A stretch of DNA of 27,081 nt from Armatimonadota bacterium. Its GTDB lineage: Bacteria > Sysuimicrobiota > Sysuimicrobiia > Sysuimicrobiales > Kaftiobacteriaceae. The stretch is from NCBI GenBank assembly GCA_020028535.1, contig JAIBHM010000013.1, forward strand, positions 1 to 27,081. The letters run 5' to 3'. Positions 21,897 to 27,081 of the stretch are shown in pieces (the stretch's first letter is position 1; every line of letters begins with the position of its first letter). A program made the position numbers and the translations under genes. The notes below the pieces were generated by a model. That model made no database searches. It saw only the letters and a program-made list of their open reading frames with translations, and was not told the origin of the DNA.

Positions 21897-24110
21897 ATGC
21901 GGCTTTTCGCGGTTCTGGTCACCCTCGTGTACCTGACTACCCTGGCGGGGCTTCCTCCAGCCTTTACGGCTTCTGTGCCTCGCGAGCTGCAAGGTATCTA
22001 CACTGAGCTCGACGCGCACATCACCCGCTTCGATGCCGTGGTGGGTTCCCGGTGGAATGGGCGAACGTCGCCTGTGGTCTTCAGCACGGAATTGCTGCCC
22101 GCGAACGGGCACGTTGGCGCGGGCCTCGTTCGCCCGCAGCAGATGGACGTCGTCAAACTCACGCTCGACCGGCTGCAGTCCCTGGGCGTCCGCGCGGTCA
22201 CGGTCCAAATCAGCTTCCCGATGCTCTACCGACCGTTCTTCCGCAGCGACGAGGAGTACGCGGCTTACCTCAACTTCTACCGCCGTCTCGCCACCGAAGT
22301 CCGCTCCCGCGATCTGAAGCTCATCGCCAAGACGCAGGCGCTGTTCAGCAAAGGCGGATGGACCGACCTCGACGTGGCCCGATTCTATCGCGGGCTCACC
22401 CTCGACCAGTACGTTCAGGGGCGCGCGCAAGTCGCGCTGACAATCGCCAGAGAGCTGCGGCCGGATTTCCTTTCAGTGGTCATGGAGCCCGACACAGAGG
22501 CCGATCAGACCGGCCTGCCGATGAACACGCCGGCCAACAGCGTGCGCGTGGTGAGGGCAATATTGGCCCACCTCAAGGAGGCCGGCATCTCAGGCATCCA
22601 GGTCGGCGCGGGAACCGGCACGTGGCATCCCCAGTATGAAGCGTTCACGCGCGCCTACGCAGCGGCCGGTGTCGACTATATTGACCTGCACGTGTACCCT
22701 GTGAACCGCGACTTTCTCGACCGGGCGTTCACGATGGCGCGCATCGCCCGGCAGGCGGGCAAGCGGGTGGCGATGTCCGAGGCGTGGCTGTATAAGGCAG
22801 GATCGGTTGACCTGACAAAGGGCTTCAGCGCCGTGGATATCTTCGGCCGCGACGCGTTCAGTTTTTGGGAGCCGCTGGATCAGAAGTTTCTCGAGGTCAT
22901 GGTCAGGTTTGCGCACGCGGAGAGACTGCTGTTCTTCTCGCCGTTCTGGACCAAGTACTTCCACGCCTACGTGGACTACGCAGCGGCGAAATCACTCAGT
23001 CCGGCGCAACTGGTGGCATTCTCCACGCAGGCCGCCGGGAAGGCGCTCGTCGCCGGGGAGTTCACAGAGACAGGCCTCACGTACAAATCATTGATCCCTG
23101 CTGGTCCCAGGTCAGGTGTGCCTCCTCTTGAGATGAAGGTCGTGGCCCCCGACGGCGGACGCGTGGCATGGTCGCACGAGCGCAATCTCATCGCCTTCGA
23201 TCGGAACGGCCCCGGCGGCACCTTCGACACTTACACCATTCGTCCGGACGGCACGGAAGAAAGGTGCCTCACGTGCAATCAGCAGGGGCTGCCCCGCTCG
23301 CATCGCGGCAATCCCGCCTGGCATCCCTCGGGCGCGTACATCGTGTTCCAGTCGCACGATCCGCGCTTGCAGACGGGGCGCGGGCGGGTGGAGAGTTACC
23401 TGGGGACGCCGGGGATCGGGATCAACAACGACGTCTGGATCACGGCGGCCGACGGCTCCCGCGCCTGGCGGTTGACGCGGGTCCGTCCGGGCGAGGGCGT
23501 CCTGCACCCTCACTTCTCGCATGACGGACGGCACCTGCTCTGGAGCGAGATCGTGGACCCGAGCGTGCGGGGCATGGGGGGCCAGTGGGTGATCAGGCTC
23601 GCCGACTTCTCGATCGAGGCCGGCTCGCCCCGCCTGCAGAACGTGCGAACCCTCCGTCCGGGAAATCTCCAGCTCTACGAAACGCACGGGTTCTCTCCGG
23701 ACGACCGTCGCATTCTCTTCTCGGCATCCCCACCGGGCGGAAACTACTACGATCTGGAAATCTACTCGTATGAACCGGCCTCGGGGACGCTCGTGCGACT
23801 GACCCGGAATGACGAGTGGGACGAGCACGCTCAGTTCACCGCAGATGGGCGGCACATCGTGTGGGCCAGCAGCGAGGCCATTGCGCAACGGAAGGACCCG
23901 CGGGACCTCCGTCTCGACTATTGGATGATGAATGCCGATGGCTTGGAGAAACGACGGTTGACGCGATTCAACGCGTCCGGATCCCCGGAATTTCGCCCGA
24001 ATACGCTAGTAGCCGATTTCGAGTTCGGGCCGGATGGCAAAACGATCGTCGCCAAGATCGGCGCTGCGGGACGCGGCGAAACCGTCGTCCTGATCAGACT
24101 GTTCCATTAG
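21897..24110 (+). CDS. Secreted fusion of a glycosidase-like TIM barrel and a TolB-like beta-propeller
   Basis: This 737-residue protein has a Sec signal peptide (about residues 1-25). Residues about 35-400 look like a (beta/alpha)8 barrel: FSTELLPANGHVGAG, LGVRAVTVQISFP, DLKLIAKTQ, FLSVVMEPDTE, GIQVGAGTGTWHP, VDYIDLHVYPVN and KRVAMSEAWLYK. The acids E197 (strand 4) and E295 (strand 7) sit where clan GH-A glycosidases carry acid/base and nucleophile, though no GH family is certain. Residues about 410-737 are PD40/TolB-like blades: DTYTIRPDGTEERCLT, GNPAWHPSGAYIVFQS, HPHFSHDGRHLLWSE and THGFSPDDRRILFSA. Substrate binding or cell-wall contact by the propeller is inference. ATG 21897 follows GAGAGAGG at 8 nt. 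The gene stands alone between mutM and proC. Confidence 0.85.
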   Translation: MRLFAVLVTLVYLTTLAGLPPAFTASVPRELQGIYTELDAHITRFDAVVGSRWNGRTSPVVFSTELLPANGHVGAGLVRPQQMDVVKLTLDRLQSLGVRAVTVQISFPMLYRPFFRSDEEYAAYLNFYRRLATEVRSRDLKLIAKTQALFSKGGWTDLDVARFYRGLTLDQYVQGRAQVALTIARELRPDFLSVVMEPDTEADQTGLPMNTPANSVRVVRAILAHLKEAGISGIQVGAGTGTWHPQYEAFTRAYAAAGVDYIDLHVYPVNRDFLDRAFTMARIARQAGKRVAMSEAWLYKAGSVDLTKGFSAVDIFGRDAFSFWEPLDQKFLEVMVRFAHAERLLFFSPFWTKYFHAYVDYAAAKSLSPAQLVAFSTQAAGKALVAGEFTETGLTYKSLIPAGPRSGVPPLEMKVVAPDGGRVAWSHERNLIAFDRNGPGGTFDTYTIRPDGTEERCLTCNQQGLPRSHRGNPAWHPSGAYIVFQSHDPRLQTGRGRVESYLGTPGIGINNDVWITAADGSRAWRLTRVRPGEGVLHPHFSHDGRHLLWSEIVDPSVRGMGGQWVIRLADFSIEAGSPRLQNVRTLRPGNLQLYETHGFSPDDRRILFSASPPGGNYYDLEIYSYEPASGTLVRLTRNDEWDEHAQFTADGRHIVWASSEAIAQRKDPRDLRLDYWMMNADGLEKRRLTRFNASGSPEFRPNTLVADFEFGPDGKTIVAKIGAAGRGETVVLIRLFH

Positions 24111-24125
24111 CCGAGCCTTTGCCGC

Positions 24126-24154
24126 TTGCGTTGTGCTCCAGGCCATGTTACAGT
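24126..24154 (+). promoter_or_regulatory. Promoter of the proC T-box transcript
   Basis: TTGCGT (24126-24131) and TACAGT (24149-24154) are 17 nt apart. TGT just before the -10 makes it an extended form. The predicted start near 24161 suits the beginning of the T-box leader. Confidence 0.6.
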
Positions 24155-24161
24155 GTGCGTC

Positions 24162-24343
24162 AATATCGCGTCGACGGGGAAACCCACCCCTGAGCGGGCC
24201 GCGGATGCGTCATCGCTAAGCGGTCGGAGCCCACCGATACGGGGCGCCGAGAGCCCACGATCAGACTTGAGCTCTGATGTGGGAAGCAAGGTGGTACCGC
24301 GGAAGCCCTTCCGTCCTTGAGACGGAGGGGCGTTGTCTTTTTC
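24162..24343 (+). ncRNA. T-box leader (tRNA-sensing riboswitch) controlling proC
   Basis: The conserved T-box sequence AAGGTGGTACCGCGG is at 24288-24302. Before it stands a stem-III hairpin pairing 24254-24265 with 24273-24283, with one bulged G. After it is an intrinsic terminator of 11 bp (24305-24315 with 24321-24331) plus GTTGTCTTTTT. The bulge TGGT would pair with an uncharged tRNA ending ACCA. Uncharged tRNA favours the antiterminator and allows proC expression. From the gene, tRNA-Pro is the expected ligand. Pro codons such as CCC (24230-24232) and CCG (24234-24236) occur in the stem I region, but I cannot fix the specifier loop by eye. Confidence 0.87.
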
Positions 24344-24356
24344 GGAGGTGGCATCG

Positions 24357-25178
24357 ATGAGCGTCACAGGCGTCATCGGTTTCGTCGGCGCAGGCAATAT
24401 GGCAGCCGCGATGATCCGCGGCCTGCTCAGCGAGCGCGTCGTCGAACCGGACCAACTCTGGGCCACGAATCGCAGCAACGATGTCCGGCTGCAGGGGCTG
24501 CGGGAGAGGTATGGCGTCTCGGTGACGCGGAGCAAGCGGGAACTGGTTGACGCGTCGTCGGTCCTGATCCTCGCGGTGAAGCCCAGGGACATGGGCGACG
24601 TCCTCGCCGAGCTGGCCGGACTTGTCAGCGGCCGCCTGGTCATCTCTGTCGCCGCGGGCATCCCGTTGCGGACACTGGAGTCCGCACTGGGAGATGCGGT
24701 AGTCATTCGTGCGATGCCGAATACCTCCGCGGCGGTGCAAGAGTCAGCCACCGCGCTTGCCGCTGGTGCGTCGGTCACCGATGCCCACCTCGCTATGGCA
24801 GAGACTATCTTTCGCGCCGTGGGCGACGTGATCACAGTCGATGAGGAACTGCTCGACGTCGTTACCGGCCTCTCGGGCAGCGGACCCGCCTACGTCTACA
24901 GGCTCATCGAAGCGATGATCCACGCCGGGACCGAGCTCGGACTGGAGGCGCCGCTGGCGCGCAGGCTGGCGATTCAGACGCTGGTGGGTGCGGCCCGGAT
25001 GCTCGAGGAATCCAGCGAAGATCCGGGTGAGTTACGGCGCCGCGTCACGTCACCGGGCGGGACAACGATGGCAGGATTGCGGGCACTCGAGGATCGGGGT
25101 TTTGCGTCAGCAATCCGCGAGGCCATTGGCCGCGCGGCAATGCGCGCGCGAGAACTGGCAGATGAGTTCGGAGGTTAG
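24357..25178 (+). CDS. proC: Pyrroline-5-carboxylate reductase
   Basis: This 273-residue enzyme catalyses the last step of proline synthesis, reducing 1-pyrroline-5-carboxylate with NAD(P)H. The N-terminal Rossmann loop GFVGAGNMAAAMIRG is followed by LAVKPRDMGDVL and VIRAMPNTSAAV. The C-terminal dimer domain has GLSGSGPAYVYRLIEAM and the ProC signature RVTSPGGTTMAGLRALE. ATG 24357 is used because GGAGG lies 8 nt upstream, directly after the T-box terminator. A longer in-frame start would begin inside the terminator tail. Its stop overlaps the stop of the convergent arsM by 3 nt. Confidence 0.96.
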   Translation: MSVTGVIGFVGAGNMAAAMIRGLLSERVVEPDQLWATNRSNDVRLQGLRERYGVSVTRSKRELVDASSVLILAVKPRDMGDVLAELAGLVSGRLVISVAAGIPLRTLESALGDAVVIRAMPNTSAAVQESATALAAGASVTDAHLAMAETIFRAVGDVITVDEELLDVVTGLSGSGPAYVYRLIEAMIHAGTELGLEAPLARRLAIQTLVGAARMLEESSEDPGELRRRVTSPGGTTMAGLRALEDRGFASAIREAIGRAAMRARELADEFGG

Positions 25179-25906
25179 AGCGCCGCCGGCTCCATGCCGG
25201 CTTTGCGGGCTTTGACCGTGACGCTGTACACCTGGCCTTTGCGTGCTTCCCCCGAACTCAACGTCTCCGTCTCCACAAACCCCGCCCTGGCAATTGCGGA
25301 GAGGTAATCAGCCACATCCAGCGCGCCGGCAACACACGCCGACCATGCCTCCGCGCTGTTCCGCACCGCGTCAGGCAGCGGCCCGTTGCTGACGATGTCT
25401 GAGACGACGAGGCGGCCGCCTGGTTTGAGAATGCGGTACGCCTCGCGGAAGGCGGCAGTCTTGTCGGGGACCAGGTTGATGACGCAGTTGCTGATCACGG
25501 CGTCGGCGCTGGCGTCAGGCAACGGGATGTACTCAATCTCCCCCAGCCGGAACTCTGCGTTCGGAATCGCGGTGCGCGCGGCGTTGTCGCGGGCCTTCCA
25601 CACCATCTCAGGGGTCATGTCAATGCCGACCGCGCGCCCGGTGGGGCTCACCTGACGGGCGGCCAGCAGCACCTCGCGCCCCGCGCCCGATCCGAGGTCC
25701 ACGACGATCTCGCCCGGCCGGAGCTGCGCGTGTTCCAGCGGGCTTCCGCATCCCAGTGAAGGACCCTCAAAGTGCTCCAGCGTCTCAGCGGCTGAAGGGG
25801 TGCAGCACGCGGCGTCCGGATCGGATGCGCCACAGCATCCCTGACCGGTCGCGCGGCCGGCGTAGTGCTCACGCACCTGCATTCGAATAGCATCTGGCGA
25901 GATCAT
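25175..25906 (-). CDS. arsM: Arsenite S-adenosylmethionine methyltransferase
   Basis: This 243-residue class I methyltransferase has the SAM loop VVDLGSGAGRE (about 68-78). Three cysteines match the arsenite-binding set: C53 in LGCGSP, C141 in SNCVINL and C191 in SACVAGA. The last two are 50 residues apart, as in the algal CmArsM. An N-terminal region with CC pairs (residues 24-25 and 34-35) may add thiols. It methylates As(III) to mono-, di- and trimethylated species that leave the cell or volatilise. GGAGG lies 6 nt before ATG 25906. It is third in the arsR-arsN2-arsM operon and begins 19 nt after arsN2. Confidence 0.93.
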   Translation of the reverse strand: MISPDAIRMQVREHYAGRATGQGCCGASDPDAACCTPSAAETLEHFEGPSLGCGSPLEHAQLRPGEIVVDLGSGAGREVLLAARQVSPTGRAVGIDMTPEMVWKARDNAARTAIPNAEFRLGEIEYIPLPDASADAVISNCVINLVPDKTAAFREAYRILKPGGRLVVSDIVSNGPLPDAVRNSAEAWSACVAGALDVADYLSAIARAGFVETETLSSGEARKGQVYSVTVKARKAGMEPAAL

Positions 25907-25925
25907 CGCGAGCCTCCTAACCCAT

Positions 25926-26390
25926 TTAGGTCATCGAACGCAACTCGGTCCGGACCGCGTTGAGGATAAGCCGCATCGCCTGCGCCGTCTCGCAGCATCC
26001 CTCACCGAACTCTTCAGAGACGAGGACATCAGGTGAAACCTCTTCGCGGGCGATGGCCTCAAACCCAAACTTGCGGAAGTAGTCAGCGGCGGTAGTGGTC
26101 AGCAGGTACACGTTGCGGATCCCCGCTGCGGCCGCGCGCTGCAGCGTTCTCTCCACCAGTTCGTGGGCAAGCCGGCGCCCCCGGTACTCCGGCTCCACGG
26201 CGACGGATCGGAGCAGGCCCGCCTGACCGTACGCTTCAAGGCCTGCGGTGCCTACGGCGCGCCCGTCGTCCTCGGCAACGTCGAATGCGCCCACGTGCGC
26301 AGCAACACCAGCTATCGGAAGCCCGGCCGCTGTGAGCATGCGCTCGATCAGCGGACGGTCGTGAGGTGTAGCGCGGCGATAGGTGATCAT
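25926..26390 (-). CDS. arsN2: ArsN2-type GNAT acetyltransferase (arsenic resistance)
   Basis: This 154-residue single GNAT protein has AGLEAYGQAGLLRSVAVEPEYRG followed by RRLAHELVERTLQ, and then VYLLTTTAADYFRKFGFEAI. These match the ArsN2 group found in ars operons. ArsN-type enzymes acetylate organoarsenicals such as phosphinothricin-like arsinothricin. The substrate of ArsN2 is less settled. A late CC pair (residues about 135-136) is notable. ATG 26390 overlaps the arsR stop in ATGA, so translation is coupled. The start was set there and not at the longer open frame for this reason. Confidence 0.86.
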   Translation of the reverse strand: MITYRRATPHDRPLIERMLTAAGLPIAGVAAHVGAFDVAEDDGRAVGTAGLEAYGQAGLLRSVAVEPEYRGRRLAHELVERTLQRAAAAGIRNVYLLTTTAADYFRKFGFEAIAREEVSPDVLVSEEFGEGCCETAQAMRLILNAVRTELRSMT

Positions 26391-26740
26391 ACCGCGGCCA
26401 TCAGATCCTTGATCAGCCACTTCACCGCCTCTTTTCGGAGCGAGTAGTAGGCCCAGGTCCCCCGCCGCATGACCTCGACCAGCCCGGCCTCGCGGAGCAC
26501 CCGCAGGTGATGCGAAATCGTCGGTTGCCCGACGTCAAACGCCTGCTGAATCTCGCACACGCATAGGGCATCATGCTGGGAAAGGAGTTTGAGGATCTTC
26601 AGGCGGGTCTCATCGCCGACGGCCTCGAACGCCCGCGCGGTGCGCTCGACCTCTGCCTCGTCGAACTTTGCGCGGACTACGGTCGCCATACAAGTGTCGT
26701 CGCAACAGCTCCGCTGAAGGCTCTCCGGCCTGGCTTCCAT
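26387..26740 (-). CDS. arsR: ArsR/SmtB-family arsenic-responsive repressor
   Basis: This 117-residue winged-helix repressor has the recognition core ALCVCEIQQAFDVGQPTISH followed by HLRVLREAGLV. The CVC in the helix before the recognition helix is the classic As(III)-binding motif. From ATG 26740 the protein also has CCDDTC near the N-terminus, reminiscent of the CC used with another Cys in Corynebacterium glutamicum ArsR. A shorter start at ATG 26689 would omit these cysteines, and both lack a strong Shine-Dalgarno site. It is first in the operon and presumably binds the palindrome just upstream until arsenite releases it. Confidence 0.92.
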   Translation of the reverse strand: MEARPESLQRSCCDDTCMATVVRAKFDEAEVERTARAFEAVGDETRLKILKLLSQHDALCVCEIQQAFDVGQPTISHHLRVLREAGLVEVMRRGTWAYYSLRKEAVKWLIKDLMAAV

Positions 26741-26771
26741 GGCAATCTCACCCGACCGCCACAGTAGCACA

Positions 26772-26795
26772 CTATATCGACATCTGTCAATATAT
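26772..26795 (-). promoter_or_regulatory. ArsR operator with embedded promoter
   Basis: An 11-2-11 imperfect inverted repeat, CTATATCGACA-TC-TGTCAATATAT, matches at 9 of 11 positions. It has the AT-rich form of ArsR-family sites. On the minus strand it contains both TTGACA and TATAGT, so a bound repressor would cover the arsR promoter. The TTGACA-TATAGT gap is only 8 nt, so these two do not form one promoter. Confidence 0.65.
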
Positions 26796-26801
26796 CATCA
26801 C

Positions 26802-26846
26802 AAAAACACTTGCCCGGAAACGCCGGCCTGCGGCACTCCCGGGCAA
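26802..26846 (-). terminator. Intrinsic terminator of the YtxH-like gene
   Basis: Minus-strand TTGCCCGG and CCGGGCAA arms (26839-26846 and 26810-26817) close a GC-rich 21-nt loop region. They are followed by GTG and TTTTT (26802-26806). It ends the leftward gene that stops at 26871, before the arsR promoter. Confidence 0.75.
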
Positions 26847-26870
26847 AAGCGTTGAAGGTTTGGGGCTAAG

Positions 26871-27081
26871 TCAGATCTGGTCTTTGTCTTCGATCCCGCT
26901 GGTCGTCTCGCGGCCCCGTTCATACGCGTCCTTCATGCGGCGCGAGCCTTCTTCGTAGACCGTCCGACCGCGGCGTGCGATATCATCGGCCCTCTCACGC
27001 ATCGTCTCGCGCACCCGACCTCCGAGATCCTCCGCGCTGATGCGGACACGAGTGCCAAGATCCTGCGCGCTGGTGCGAAGG
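26871..27081 (-). CDS. C-terminus of a YtxH-like amphipathic-helix protein (partial)
   Basis: The visible 69 residues end at TGA (26871-26873), and the gene continues off the right edge. They hold two near repeats, SAQDLGTRVR and SAEDLGGRVR. A long charged helix follows (RERADDIARRGRTVYEEGSR and so on). Such helical, apolipoprotein-like ends are typical of YtxH/general-stress membrane-anchored proteins. The membrane segment would lie in the missing N-terminus. The assignment is tentative. Confidence 0.6.
   Translation of the reverse strand, partial: LRTSAQDLGTRVRISAEDLGGRVRETMRERADDIARRGRTVYEEGSRRMKDAYERGRETTSGIEDKDQI

Overview
This is a high-GC bacterial chromosomal window with no phage, insertion sequence, tRNA, rRNA or CRISPR that I can recognise. 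A transcriptional T-box riboswitch ahead of proC, Gram-positive style promoters and a covalent-flavin sarcosine oxidase fit an uncultured Terrabacteria-type lineage (for example Chloroflexota, Armatimonadota or Sysuimicrobiota-like). This placement is inference only.

Left part (1-7659). The first 71 bases hold the start of a leftward gene. A fumarylacetoacetate hydrolase family gene follows and is broken twice, by a deletion of about 10 nt and by a perfect 23-nt tandem duplication. A leftward NitT/TauT-type ABC importer operon (ATPase, permease, binding protein) comes next. Then come tag (3-methyladenine DNA glycosylase), two small uncharacterised leftward genes, an ExoD-like membrane protein, a Gfo/Idh/MocA oxidoreductase and pterin carbinolamine dehydratase.

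Middle (7656-14802, all leftward). A tightly coupled operon encodes two paralogous double-GNAT acetyltransferases, a C45-type Ntn hydrolase that is now frameshifted, and a TauE/SafE exporter. A leader of about 220 nt precedes it, with hairpins and a possible 34-codon leader peptide. Upstream lie a zinc-ribbon ImmA/IrrE-like protein with an altered HExxH motif and a Ski2-like RNA helicase.

Right part (14874-27081). After a monomeric sarcosine oxidase comes an RNA-centred block. It holds an apparently leaderless gene for an HTH plus LAGLIDADG-fold protein that has lost both catalytic acids, an RRM/glycine-rich RNA-binding protein, and a DEAD-box helicase with its own sigma-70 promoter and structured leader. 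A dispersed-type palindromic repeat, a cobalamin-binding protein, a cupin, small hypotheticals and mutM follow. Then come a large secreted fusion of a glycosidase-like barrel to a TolB-like propeller, T-box-controlled proC, a compact arsenic operon (arsR-arsN2-arsM) with a clear ArsR operator, and the C-terminus of a YtxH-like stress protein.

The most unusual items are the catalytically dead HTH-LAGLIDADG protein, the GNAT/C45/TauE operon with its leader, the barrel-propeller fusion and the two recent-looking gene lesions.
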